This document shows positions 53,179 through 61,233 of a stretch of 64,000 nt of DNA, one piece after another. Position numbers and translations under genes: made by a program. Location of the stretch: contig NZ_JAHKNI010000002.1 in the NCBI RefSeq assembly GCF_018860155.1, positions 224,703 to 288,702 on the forward strand, given 5' to 3'. Within the stretch, counting starts at the first letter, position 1; every line of letters starts with the position of its first letter. The notes below the pieces were generated by a model, which saw only the letters and a program-made list of their open reading frames with translations, was not told the DNA's origin and searched no databases. Source of the DNA: Nocardia albiluteola. GTDB taxonomy: Bacteria > Actinomycetota > Actinomycetes > Mycobacteriales > Mycobacteriaceae.

Positions 53179-53667
53179 TCACTGCGATTCCCGGCGGGCG
53201 CGCCGCCGGCGCTGCAACCCGGGGTGGATTCCGGCGGGGAGGTTTGCGCGGGCGGCGATGCGCTGGAGGAGGGGCAGGAGCAGGGCTCGTTCGGATTCGT
53301 CCAGGGGGGCGAGGATTTCGGATTCCAGGGCGTCGGCCTCGGAGTGGATGGCCTTCAGCACTTCTCGTGCGTGATCGGTGAGGTGGACCGCGTGGGCGCG
53401 CCGGTCGTCGGGGTGGGGGCGCCGGGTTACCAGGGCGCGCTCCTCCAACTCGTCGACCAGACCGACCATTGCGTTGCGGTGCACCCGTAGTAGGTCCGCG
53501 AGTTCCTGCTGGCTGCGGCCATCCCCGGCGGCCAGGTTGCCCAGGACGGCGAAGTGGGCCGGGTTCAGATCCAGTCGTGCCAGCTGCTCGGTGAACCGGT
53601 CGGCCACGTGATGACCGATCTGCGACAACAGGAAGACCCCACGCGAGTCCAGCGACCGGTTCATCAT
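53179..53667 (-). CDS. MarR-family transcriptional regulator
   Basis: 162-residue winged-helix regulator: SQIGHHVADRFTEQLARLDL dimerisation helix, recognition region SQQELADLLRVHRNAMVGLV, and the wing TRRPHPDDRRAHAVHLTDHA (the MarR DxRxxxxxLT signature). C-terminus basic (LQRRRRARRESQ). ATG 53667 (or ATG 53664). Divergent from the small ABM-domain gene with a palindrome-rich, AT-rich 78-base gap, so it most likely represses that gene and itself. The inducer may be a small phenolic or quinone-like compound, by family tendency. Confidence 0.92.
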   Translation of the reverse strand: MMNRSLDSRGVFLLSQIGHHVADRFTEQLARLDLNPAHFAVLGNLAAGDGRSQQELADLLRVHRNAMVGLVDELEERALVTRRPHPDDRRAHAVHLTDHAREVLKAIHSEADALESEILAPLDESERALLLPLLQRIAARANLPAGIHPGLQRRRRARRESQ

Positions 53668-53709
53668 GACCTCACACTAGCAACTCAACGGGATTGCCAT
53701 AGCTAGGTA

Positions 53710-53745
53710 TTGACATCTAAGAAGATTGTCATTTACGGTGACAAT
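53710..53745 (+). promoter_or_regulatory. promoter with stacked MarR-type operator
   Basis: TTGACA (53710-53715), 18-base spacer, TACGGT (53734-53739), then 6 bases to ATG 53746: strong leaderless promoter. Two dyads overlap it. TGACATCT/AGATtGTCA spans 53711-53731 with one bulge, and ATTGTCA-N7-TGACAAT spans 53725-53745 and is perfect. Regulator binding would cover the promoter and the start codon. Confidence 0.75.
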
Positions 53746-54111
53746 ATGACCAACGCAAGCAACCCGGCCGTCCCCGACACCGACGCCCCGGTCACAGTGA
53801 TCAACACGATGTCCGTACCCGCCGCGCAGCGGGACCTGTTCCTGGAGCGCTGGCGCGACAGTGCCCAGTGCATGGCGGCCGCTGCCGGTTTCCGCCGAAC
53901 TCGAATGTTCGAGGCGGTCGGTGCGGCCGCCGAGGCGGTCTTCGTCAACGTCGGGGACTGGGACAGCGGCGCCGCCCTGGGTAACGCCCTCAGCACTCCG
54001 GAATGGCGTGAGCTGACGACGCGGATCCAGAACGATCTCGATCTCACCGCACGGCCGGCGGTCTACCGTCTCGCCCTCGAACTGGCGCCCGGCGAAATGT
54101 TGTCCCGGTGA
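53746..54111 (+). CDS. antibiotic biosynthesis monooxygenase (ABM) domain protein
   Basis: 121-residue dimeric alpha-beta-barrel ABM-domain protein: TVINTMSVPAAQRDLFLERW at the start, AGFRRTRMFEAVG, and FVNVGDWDSGAALGNALS. Members oxidise quinol-type or aromatic substrates without cofactors, or act as small sensors; here the function is unassigned. ATG 53746 is placed by the promoter spacing; an upstream frame to 53710 would start inside the promoter. The MarR gene divergent to it and the overlapping operators suggest an inducible detoxification unit. Confidence 0.8.
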   Translation: MTNASNPAVPDTDAPVTVINTMSVPAAQRDLFLERWRDSAQCMAAAAGFRRTRMFEAVGAAAEAVFVNVGDWDSGAALGNALSTPEWRELTTRIQNDLDLTARPAVYRLALELAPGEMLSR

Positions 54112-54139
54112 CCGCCGATCGGTGACTCGAAGTTGCAGC

Positions 54140-54176
54140 GCCCGGCCGGCTCGTACGCAACACCGGTCGGCCGGGC
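54140..54176. terminator. bidirectional hairpin between ABM and monooxygenase genes
   Basis: GCCCGGCCG (54140-54148) pairs perfectly with CGGCCGGGC (54168-54176), loop 19 bases, between convergent stops. Confidence 0.65.
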
Positions 54177-54267
54177 ACAAACCCGGCGGGGCCGAATACC
54201 TTGTCGGACAACAATTCACCAGGCACCGAAGAACAGTGCAATCCGACGGCAGGCCGACTCTCGTGGG

Positions 54268-55737
54268 TCAGCTGGAAGTCGTGTCGATCAGCTCGTAGTC
54301 CGCGAGATCCACTGAGCGAGTCCGCAAACGGTAGGCGGTGACTGTGCCGGGCCAGTTGTTGGTGATGCGCCCCGCGGCGTTGCGGTACCAGCTGGAGCAG
54401 GCCGTCCACGGTGTGCGTTCGAGCCGGTGCTGGGTGTGCTCGTCGAAATCCCTTGCGACGCCAGGCTTTACCTCCAAGGCGCGGCCCGGATGCGTTGCCA
54501 GGTAGCCCAGGGCCTTGCGGATGTAGCGGGCCTGGCATTCGATCATGTAGATGATCGAGCCGATGCCGAGATTGGTGTTGGGGCCGTAGAGCAGGAACAT
54601 GTTCGGGAATTGCGGGACCGTCATGCCCAGGTAGGCGCGGGCGCCGCCGGACCAGGCGTCGGCGAGGTCGCGGCCGCCGCGGCCGAGAATGCGTATCGGC
54701 CAGAGGAATTCGCTGCCCTTGAAGCCGGTGCCGTAGACGATCACGTCCGCGGGATGCACCGCGCCGTCGGCGGTGCGGACCCCCTCGGGCACGATCCGAT
54801 CGATCGGGGTGGTCTCCACGTCCACGGTGGGCAGGGTCAGGGCGGGGTAGTACTCGTTGGAGAACAGCACCCGCTTGCACAGCACCGGATAGTCCGGGGT
54901 GAGCTTGGCGCGCAGCTCTGGATCGACCACGTCGTGTTCCAGGCTCTTCCGGCACACCAGGGCGAGCACGCGCCGCAGGACCGGCAGATCGGCCAGCCCC
55001 AGGGCGAAGAACTCCAGGAAGCACCACACCCAGAGCCGTTGCGCCAGACGCAATCCCGGCACGTATCGGAACAGCGCGTGATGGATCGGCCGGTACTCCC
55101 GGTCGGTGCGGCGCAGCACCCAGGGCGCGGTGCGCTGGAAGACCGTCAGCCGCGCCACCTCCGGGGCGATCGCGGGCACGAATTGGATTGCGCTGGCGCC
55201 GGTTCCGATAACGGCGACCCTCCGGCCCGACAGCTCGGCCGAGTGGTCCCACTGCGCCGAGTGGAACGACGGACCCCGGAAGCTCTCGCGCCCCGGAATA
55301 TCGGGCAGCCGCGGCCGCGAGAGCTGACCCACGGCACAGATCAGTACGTCGGCGGAGTACTCCGTCCCCTCGGCGGTGCGCACGGTCCAGACCCCGGCGG
55401 ACTCGTCGAAGGCCGCCTCGGCGACCTCGGCCCCGAACCGGATCCGTTCCAGCAGCCGATGGCGTTGCGCGAGCCCGTCGAGATACTTCCGGATCTCCTC
55501 GGCGCCCGAAAATCGGTGCGGCCAGTCCGCCCGCGGCGCGTAGGAGTACGAATACAGCGGCGAGGGCACATCGCACGCCGCGCCCGGATAGGTGTTCTCC
55601 CGCCATACCCCGCCCGCCGCGGTCGCCCGCTCCAGAATGGTGAAGTTGTCGAACCCGCTGCGCCGCAGTTCCATTGCCATGCCGAGGCCGCCGAATCCGG
55701 CGCCTATGATGATGACCGATGGTGTCGTTGTCGACAT
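54268..55737 (-). CDS. flavin-containing Baeyer-Villiger-type monooxygenase
   Basis: 489-residue FAD/NADPH monooxygenase. FAD motif IIIGAGFGGLGMAMEL; GGVWRENTYPGAACDVPS is typical of Baeyer-Villiger enzymes; the BVMO fingerprint FRGPSFHSAQWDHS is present; NADPH motif VAVIGTGASAIQFVPAI. The C-terminal region has VYGTGFKGSEF and LYGPNTNLGIGSIIYMIE. Such enzymes insert oxygen beside ketones; the substrate is not evident. AGGAG 6 bases upstream fixes ATG 55737. Divergent from an AraC regulator with a short palindromic gap, so its expression is probably substrate-induced. Confidence 0.92.
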   Translation of the reverse strand: MSTTTPSVIIIGAGFGGLGMAMELRRSGFDNFTILERATAAGGVWRENTYPGAACDVPSPLYSYSYAPRADWPHRFSGAEEIRKYLDGLAQRHRLLERIRFGAEVAEAAFDESAGVWTVRTAEGTEYSADVLICAVGQLSRPRLPDIPGRESFRGPSFHSAQWDHSAELSGRRVAVIGTGASAIQFVPAIAPEVARLTVFQRTAPWVLRRTDREYRPIHHALFRYVPGLRLAQRLWVWCFLEFFALGLADLPVLRRVLALVCRKSLEHDVVDPELRAKLTPDYPVLCKRVLFSNEYYPALTLPTVDVETTPIDRIVPEGVRTADGAVHPADVIVYGTGFKGSEFLWPIRILGRGGRDLADAWSGGARAYLGMTVPQFPNMFLLYGPNTNLGIGSIIYMIECQARYIRKALGYLATHPGRALEVKPGVARDFDEHTQHRLERTPWTACSSWYRNAAGRITNNWPGTVTAYRLRTRSVDLADYELIDTTSS

Positions 55738-55788
55738 AGCGATCTCCTGACGTGGGTGTTCACTCCACTCTAGGCAGTCGCCGACCGC

Positions 55789-55802
55789 AATATCGAGATA
55801 TT
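55789..55802. promoter_or_regulatory. palindrome between monooxygenase and AraC genes
   Basis: AATATC-GA-GATATT, a perfect 14-base palindrome in an 81-base divergent gap, 52 bases from the monooxygenase start and just upstream of the regulator's -10. Candidate operator of the AraC protein. Confidence 0.55.
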
Positions 55803-55806
55803 CGGC

Positions 55807-55812
55807 CATAAT
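55807..55812 (+). promoter_or_regulatory. AraC gene -10 hexamer (leaderless)
   Basis: CATAAT ends 6 bases before ATG 55819; no ribosome binding site. Confidence 0.45.
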
Positions 55813-55818
55813 CGTCGT

Positions 55819-56880
55819 ATGGTAACGGTGCAGCATCCCGGAATTCGCGACTGGGATTTCCCGCGGGGCGTAGCGAGCGTCGCGCTCATGGTGGGTTACG
55901 CGCGCGAACACGGGGTCCCGGCCGTGGCGATGCTACGCGGCACCGCCCTCACCGAACGTATCCTGGCCGATCCCGACGCCCAGATCGACGCGCACACCGA
56001 GCTGACCGTGATCCGCAATCTGGTGCGAGCCCTGGGCGGGCGACGCCCCGCGATGGGCGTGGAGCTGGGCCGCCGCTATCACATCACCACCTTCGGAATT
56101 TTCGGCTTCGCCTGCGTCAGCAGCCCGACCCTGGGCGACGCGATCGCCTTCGCGCTGCGTTACCTGGAACTGAGCTTCACCTTCTGCCTGCCGGTCGTGC
56201 GCTCGGAACCGGGCGAATTCGTCGCCGACATCCACGACGAGCTGGTCCCTGCTGACGTGCGGCGCTTCCTGGTCGAGCGCGACGTGCTGGCCATGCATCA
56301 GGTGATGAGCGATCTGCTGGGCCGTCCGCTCACGCTGCTGCGGGCCGAATTCGACTATCCGGAACCGGAATACGCGGGCACCCTCGCCGAAATCGTCGGC
56401 GTGCGACCGCTTTTCGGACGACCGCAGAATCTGTTCTCGCTCGACCCGGCGCTGCTGGACCAGCCGCTACCGCAGGCCAACGAGCACACCTGGGCGATGT
56501 GCCTGGCGCAGTGCCGAGAGCTCGTGCATCGCCGCGGCGCCCGCACCGGAATCGCCTCCCAGGTGCGCGAACGCCTGGTCCCCCGGGGCGGCGCCGACGG
56601 CTACGCCGCCCCGCTGGGCATCGATGCGGTGGCCCGCGACCTCAATATGAGCACCCGAACCCTGCGCCGCCACCTCGACGCCTCCGGCACCAGCTACCGC
56701 GCCCTCCTGGACGAGGTGCGCCGCACCCTGGCCGAGGAAATGCTCACCGCCACCCCGCTTTCGGTGAGCGACGTCGCGATCCGCCTCGGCTACGCGGAGG
56801 CCTCGACGTTCATCTTCGCCTTCAAGCGCTGGACCGGCACGACCCCCGCCTCCTACCGCCGCGAGCGGGTGCGCAGGTAG
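55819..56880 (+). CDS. AraC-family transcriptional regulator
   Basis: 353 residues: an N-terminal Arabinose_bd/OruR-type sensing domain (about 10-210; FGIFGFACVSSPTLGDAIAF) and a C-terminal double HTH (about 255-350; IDAVARDLNMSTRTLRRHLD; LSVSDVAIRLGYAEASTFIF; FKRWTGTTPASYRRER). Members of this class often switch on catabolic oxygenases for hydrophobic substrates. It is divergently transcribed from the Baeyer-Villiger-type monooxygenase, which is its likely target. Confidence 0.93.
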   Translation: MVTVQHPGIRDWDFPRGVASVALMVGYAREHGVPAVAMLRGTALTERILADPDAQIDAHTELTVIRNLVRALGGRRPAMGVELGRRYHITTFGIFGFACVSSPTLGDAIAFALRYLELSFTFCLPVVRSEPGEFVADIHDELVPADVRRFLVERDVLAMHQVMSDLLGRPLTLLRAEFDYPEPEYAGTLAEIVGVRPLFGRPQNLFSLDPALLDQPLPQANEHTWAMCLAQCRELVHRRGARTGIASQVRERLVPRGGADGYAAPLGIDAVARDLNMSTRTLRRHLDASGTSYRALLDEVRRTLAEEMLTATPLSVSDVAIRLGYAEASTFIFAFKRWTGTTPASYRRERVRR

Positions 56881-57083
56881 CCCCGGGACACCGTCACGAG
56901 CGGCTTCGGCTGGCGGGCGAGGTTTCGCCGGGCGATTCGTCGATGTGGGTCCGACCCGCGGCGGACGATGCGCCAGCTGAACGGCCGTCATTCGCCCCGG
57001 GTCTGCAGTAACAGCACGATGGACAGCAACCTGCTCGCACGCACCGCCCCAGTCTGGCCGTTACCACCGACAAGCGGGAGGCA

Positions 57084-57914
57084 TCAGAGCGTGGCGACGC
57101 TGCCGCCCATGGGGACCGGGCGGTGCAGGGTCGTGAGGCGCCCGTCCTGCACCGCGTGCAGCAGTACCGCCGGGTCCGCCGCGTAATCGACGGGGAAGTC
57201 GTCGGGCGCACCGACCTCCCAGGCGCCGCCGATCACCGAGGAAATGCCGGGTGCGACGATCAGTGGCTTGCCGCCGAACACGCTGACTCCCATCGCATGT
57301 GTGTGCCCGGCGAGCACGCCGAGGATGCGATGGTCCGCCGCGACGATCTGCTCGAGCCAGGTCGGGTTGGCGAGGCGAATCGGATCGCACACCGTGCTGT
57401 GCATGGGTATCGGCGGGTGATGCAGCGCCACGAGCACCGCGTCGTTGTCGGGGGTCGCGCGCAGCAGATCGGTCAACCAGGCGAACGTGTCGTCGTCCAG
57501 TTCGCCGCCGCCCTCGCCGGGCACCGTCGAATCCAGCAGCGCCACCGTCACACCGTCCAGCCGCATCGCCTGGTTGATCGGTTCGGCCGAGGCCGGTTCG
57601 CCCAGCACGACCTCGCGCAGATTCGAGCGATCGTCGTGATTGCCCGGCAGCACCCACAGCGGGACCGGCGAACGCAGCGCCGCCAGGGCCTGTTCGTACT
57701 GTTCGGCCTTGCCCGAATCGGTGATGTCGCCGGTGACCAGGATCGCGTCGGGCTTGCGCGGCAGCGTGGCCAGATAGGCCATCACGCGTTCGACACGTTC
57801 GGTAGTGCGCGCCTGCAGATTGAAGTGGGTGTCGCTGAGCTGAGCCAACAGAATCACGGCGTTCGCTTTCTCGTGGGAATCGCGCCATTGCGCCCGAGCG
57901 TGCCTGGTCGGCAC
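57084..57914 (-). CDS. cpdA: 3',5'-cyclic nucleotide phosphodiesterase-like metallophosphoesterase (CpdA/Rv0805 type)
   Basis: Class III cyclic nucleotide phosphodiesterase-like enzyme, 276 residues from the chosen start. Dinuclear metal motifs are all present: LSDTHF, VTGDITDSG, LPGNHDD, LHHPPIP and LAGHTHAMG. Mycobacterial Rv0805 hydrolyses cAMP weakly and affects the envelope; activity here is inferred. Start: GTG 57914 lies 6 bases after a TACCCT hexamer (leaderless pattern). GTG 57857 (VILLAQLSDTHF) would give the minimal domain but has no ribosome binding site. Confidence 0.88.
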   Translation of the reverse strand: MPTRHARAQWRDSHEKANAVILLAQLSDTHFNLQARTTERVERVMAYLATLPRKPDAILVTGDITDSGKAEQYEQALAALRSPVPLWVLPGNHDDRSNLREVVLGEPASAEPINQAMRLDGVTVALLDSTVPGEGGGELDDDTFAWLTDLLRATPDNDAVLVALHHPPIPMHSTVCDPIRLANPTWLEQIVAADHRILGVLAGHTHAMGVSVFGGKPLIVAPGISSVIGGAWEVGAPDDFPVDYAADPAVLLHAVQDGRLTTLHRPVPMGGSVATL

Positions 57915-57920
57915 CTCATC

Positions 57921-57926
57921 AGGGTA
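57921..57926 (-). promoter_or_regulatory. cpdA -10 hexamer (leaderless)
   Basis: TACCCT on the minus strand, 6 bases before GTG 57914. Confidence 0.4.
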
Positions 57927-58008
57927 GATTGCCGATTGCTATGAAGTCTTCATGAGACGCGCCACCAAATATAGCGAAAAGGCATGAATCCGCGGCGTTG
58001 CCGGCGAA

Positions 58009-58770
58009 TCACGCCTGGGTGACGCCGTCGAGCAGGGTCGCTGGATCGTCCGTGAGCTGTGTCCCGCCGATTGTCCAGAAGTCCGGCCCGGGCGCGGCCT
58101 CCAGCGCGAGCTCGCCACCGTCGCGCCACGACGCGTCGAGCCGCAGCCGCCACGAATGCAGGTGCGTCCGTTGGTAGGCGCCGGACTTGTCGAACAGCGG
58201 GTCACCGGCGATCGGATGCCCGATCCAGGCCAGGTGCACCCGAATCTGATGGCGACGTCCCGTGATCGGCCGCACCGCCAGCACCGTGTGCTCCGCGCCG
58301 CGCAGCACGGTCGTGAACTCGGTGCGCGACGGATAGTTCTTGCCTGCCAGCAGATCTCGTTCCGCGACGGACCAGGTATCACCGTCGCGAACGATGGCCT
58401 CGCGTGGCGCGGCGATTCGCACCCGGTTCTTGCGTCCCACGCTCAGCGGCAACTCGATGACGCCGGAATCGGGCAGCCCGGTGGACGCGGTGACCGCCAG
58501 ATACGCCTTCTCGGCGGTGCGCTTGTTGAATTGCCGCGTCAGTTCTCCGTGCGCGGCCAGTTCCTTGGCCAGCAACACCAGCCCCGAGGTGACCTTATCG
58601 ATCCGATGCACCGGATACAGCGTCTCGCCGTGCTCGGCGGCCAGCCGCACGATATCGGTATCGTGCCGCTCTCCCGTCACCGAGATCCCGGCGGGCTTGT
58701 TCAACGCCAGCACCGCCGCATCCTCCTCGAGGAAGGCTTGTTTGCGCAGCTCCGGCCAGTCCACATCCAC
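58009..58770 (-). CDS. RluA-family pseudouridine synthase
   Basis: 253-residue RNA pseudouridine synthase. Catalytic motif VHRIDKVTSGLVLLAKE (Asp of HRID), ALNKPAGISVTG, and the C-terminal ITGRRHQIRVHLAWIGHPIAGDPLF are diagnostic. There is no S4 domain, which fits the single-domain RluA/RluC-like or TruC-type enzymes; the RNA target is not assignable. GTG 58770 is preceded, 6 bases away, by a TAGGGT hexamer and no ribosome binding site, so it is probably leaderless. Confidence 0.9.
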   Translation of the reverse strand: MDVDWPELRKQAFLEEDAAVLALNKPAGISVTGERHDTDIVRLAAEHGETLYPVHRIDKVTSGLVLLAKELAAHGELTRQFNKRTAEKAYLAVTASTGLPDSGVIELPLSVGRKNRVRIAAPREAIVRDGDTWSVAERDLLAGKNYPSRTEFTTVLRGAEHTVLAVRPITGRRHQIRVHLAWIGHPIAGDPLFDKSGAYQRTHLHSWRLRLDASWRDGGELALEAAPGPDFWTIGGTQLTDDPATLLDGVTQA

Positions 58771-58776
58771 CGGACC

Positions 58777-58782
58777 ACCCTA
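58777..58782 (-). promoter_or_regulatory. pseudouridine synthase gene -10 hexamer (leaderless)
   Basis: TAGGGT on the minus strand, 6 bases before GTG 58770. Confidence 0.45.
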
Positions 58783-58838
58783 GTCACACATCTCGAGTGC
58801 GGGGGCGCGGACTCAACCGCGACCGATACGACGAAGCG

Positions 58839-59450
58839 CTAATGGGAGTCGTCGCTCGAGGATGTCGGTGACGATTCGGGGAGTAGGGCGTCGACGATCT
58901 CGCTGAGTTCTCGCCGCGTCGGCGGCGCGCCGGTGAGTAGCACCTGCTGGATGATCAGCGCCGGTCCGATGCGTGCGGTCAGCGGCGGGAGGGTGCTCGC
59001 GTCGAACTCGCCGTTGGCTTCGGCGTCCCGCAGGATGGCGTCGATCACCCGTATCCGTGGGGCGATCAACTTCTCGGCATATATGGCTCGCAGTTCAGGC
59101 TCGCGCAGGACCTGGCCGAGGATATCCAGCCCCGGAAACGTCGTTCTGCCCGCCATGACGTCGCCGATCGCGATGAGCACGGACAGTAGGTTCTCTCGGC
59201 TCGAGCGCTCGGCCCGCGGCTCGGGGAGTGGGGGCAGTGCATGAAGCAAGGCGGCCAGCACCAGCGCCTGTTTGGTGGGCCAGCGCCGATACAGGGCCGC
59301 CTTGCCGGTCTGGGCGCGTGCCGCGATTGCCTCCATGGCGAGTCGGCCATACCCGACGTCCGTCAGCTCCGCCAGTGTTGCGGCATACAGGGCGTGCTCG
59401 AGCTCTTCGCCGCGCCGGCGACTGCGCGTGACTCCACTCTTGTTCGACAT
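58839..59450 (-). CDS. TetR-family transcriptional regulator
   Basis: 203 residues. N-terminal HTH: ELTDVGYGRLAMEAIAARAQ, TGKAALYRRWPTKQALVLAA; a C-terminal TetR_C-like ligand domain with DILGQVLREPELRAIYAEKL. Divergent from the SDR/LLM/tautomerase operon with an 88-base gap, so it is the likely repressor of that operon. ATG 59450 lies 6 bases after a TACTAT hexamer; upstream in-frame codons would cross the promoter. Confidence 0.92.
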   Translation of the reverse strand: MSNKSGVTRSRRRGEELEHALYAATLAELTDVGYGRLAMEAIAARAQTGKAALYRRWPTKQALVLAALLHALPPLPEPRAERSSRENLLSVLIAIGDVMAGRTTFPGLDILGQVLREPELRAIYAEKLIAPRIRVIDAILRDAEANGEFDASTLPPLTARIGPALIIQQVLLTGAPPTRRELSEIVDALLPESSPTSSSDDSH

Positions 59451-59456
59451 TCGACA

Positions 59457-59462
59457 ATAGTA
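59457..59462 (-). promoter_or_regulatory. TetR gene -10 hexamer (leaderless)
   Basis: TACTAT on the minus strand, 6 bases before ATG 59450. Confidence 0.5.
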
Positions 59463-59467
59463 GCCGC

Positions 59468-59524
59468 TTGCGTTCCCTATTCTCCGGGCATACGCTGACA
59501 GCGATAGTGAACGTAGGCGTCTAC
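59468..59524 (+). promoter_or_regulatory. promoter and dyad of the SDR operon
   Basis: TTGCGT (59468-59473), 17-base spacer, TACGCT (59491-59496). Downstream, GTAG-N4-CTAC (59513-59524) lies in the transcribed leader, a possible TetR binding site, before AAGGA and ATG 59539. Confidence 0.5.
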
Positions 59525-59538
59525 AAAAGGACGATGTC

Positions 59539-60228
59539 ATGCAGTTGACGGGCAACACGATCCTGGTGACCGGCGGTGGCACTGGAATCGGCCGAGGTTT
59601 GGCCACGGCGCTACACCGATTGGGCAATCGGGTAGTCATCGCGGGGCGACGGCGAGCGCCGTTGCAGGCCGTCGTGAGCGCGAACCCGGGAATGCAGTAT
59701 CTGCAGTTGGATCAGGGTGACTCCGATGACATCCGGCGATTCACCGTCGAGCTGACCGACCGCTTTCCGGACCTCGACGTCGTGATCAACAACGCCGGTG
59801 TCTCGCACGTCGAGGACCTGACCGCCGGTGACACCGAGAGGGCACAGGCGATCGTGGAGGTGAATCTACTCGGGCCGATCCGGCTGACCTCGGCGTTGTT
59901 GCCCGCATTGGTGAGCCGGCCACACGCCGCGATTCTCAATGTCACGTCCGGGCTGGCGTTCGCGCCGAACGCCAGCATGCCGACATATTGCGCGACCAAG
60001 GCCGCGCTGCATTCCTACACTCAGTCCCTGCGTTTTCAGTTGCGCGACACCGCGGTTCAGGTGATCGAAATAATCCCGCCGCGGGTGCAGACCGAACTCG
60101 CGGACGGGCTGGGTCTCGACCCCGACACGCTGATGCCGCTGAATTCCTATGTCGCCGAGACGATGTCGTTGCTGCAGATGCGGCCGCAGGCCGACGAGAT
60201 CATGGTGGAAGTGGTGAAACCGCAGTGA
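59539..60228 (+). CDS. short-chain dehydrogenase/reductase
   Basis: 229-residue classical SDR (DltE-like). Cofactor motif VTGGGTGIGRGLA, NNAGVSH, catalytic Ser in ILNVTSGLAF and YxxxK in PTYCATKAALHSYTQ. An Arg-Arg after the first strand (AGRRRAP) favours NADP(H). AAGGA 8 bases upstream supports ATG 59539. First gene of a three-gene operon; its stop overlaps the next start as GTGA. Confidence 0.92.
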   Translation: MQLTGNTILVTGGGTGIGRGLATALHRLGNRVVIAGRRRAPLQAVVSANPGMQYLQLDQGDSDDIRRFTVELTDRFPDLDVVINNAGVSHVEDLTAGDTERAQAIVEVNLLGPIRLTSALLPALVSRPHAAILNVTSGLAFAPNASMPTYCATKAALHSYTQSLRFQLRDTAVQVIEIIPPRVQTELADGLGLDPDTLMPLNSYVAETMSLLQMRPQADEIMVEVVKPQ

Positions 60229-61220
60229 AGATCTCCGCGCATTTTGCGACGTCTCTGGATTCACCAGCGCATATCGCCGTCGCCGAACAACTCGGTTATG
60301 ACCGCGCCTGGCTGCATGACGCGCCCCATCAGGGCCCGGATGTATGGATGATGCTGGCGTTGGCGGCCGTGCGCACCGAGCGCATCGGGCTCGGGCCCGC
60401 CGTCCTCGTACCGGCGCTGCGGCACCCGATGGTCAACGTCGCGGGGGCGGCAGGGCTGTCGGCGATGGCGCCGGGACGGGTGGCGGTGGCGTTCGGTACG
60501 GGTCACTCCGGCGCCAGGGCGATCGGAGCCAAGGCCGCGACGTGGACGTATCTGACCGATTACGTGAGAACATTCCGGGCCTTGCTACGCGGCGAAACCG
60601 TCGACTGGAACGGACACCGTATGCGGATGTTGCATCCCGAGGGCCACGCGCCTCGCAGACCGATCGACGTGCCGGTACTGATCTCGGCGTACGGCCCCAA
60701 GGGGCTCGGTGTGGCAAAGGAATTGGGCGACGGCCTGTTCACCAAGGGTGATACCGGCTCCGCCGAGGACTTCACCTGGGTCAGCATGCCCGCGCACGGA
60801 ACGGTCCTCGATCCCGGGGAGGCCCTGGACTCCCCACGCGTCGCCGCGGCGGCCGGCCCTGGAAATGCGCTTGCCTACCATTCGGCCTACGAATTCGGCG
60901 GAGATCTCACTGCGATGCCCGCGGGCAGAGTGTGGCTCGACGCCATCAACCAAGTGCCCGAGGCCGACCGCCATTTCGTCATTTTCGACCAGCACCTGGT
61001 CGGCTTCAGTGAGGCAGATCGGGCTGCCTGGGAGGCCGGCAGCTGGGCCGCGATACCCGCCACCACACTGACCGGCACCGCCGATGAACTCGCCCGCCGC
61101 CTGGTGGCGATCGAACGAGGCGGTGTCACCGAAATCATCTACCAGCCAACAGGTCCGGACATTGCCGCCGAGCTGTCAGCGTTCATTGCCGTCGCCAAGC
61201 AGGCGAGCCCGGACAACTAG
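60225..61220 (+). CDS. LLM-class flavin/F420-dependent oxidoreductase
   Basis: 331-residue luciferase-like TIM-barrel protein: VKISAHFATSLDSPAHIAVA start, AAVRTERIGLGPAVLVPALR, MAPGRVAVAFGTGHSGARAI and a C-terminal LTGTADELARRLVAIERGGV. The overall pattern resembles F420-dependent methylene-H4MPT reductase-like enzymes (5,10-methylenetetrahydromethanopterin reductase family annotations), which in actinobacteria act on diverse substrates. GTG 60225 overlaps the SDR stop, so it depends on translational coupling. Followed 13 bases later by the tautomerase gene. Confidence 0.88.
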   Translation: MKISAHFATSLDSPAHIAVAEQLGYDRAWLHDAPHQGPDVWMMLALAAVRTERIGLGPAVLVPALRHPMVNVAGAAGLSAMAPGRVAVAFGTGHSGARAIGAKAATWTYLTDYVRTFRALLRGETVDWNGHRMRMLHPEGHAPRRPIDVPVLISAYGPKGLGVAKELGDGLFTKGDTGSAEDFTWVSMPAHGTVLDPGEALDSPRVAAAAGPGNALAYHSAYEFGGDLTAMPAGRVWLDAINQVPEADRHFVIFDQHLVGFSEADRAAWEAGSWAAIPATTLTGTADELARRLVAIERGGVTEIIYQPTGPDIAAELSAFIAVAKQASPDN

Positions 61221-61233
61221 AGAGGAAACCGCC

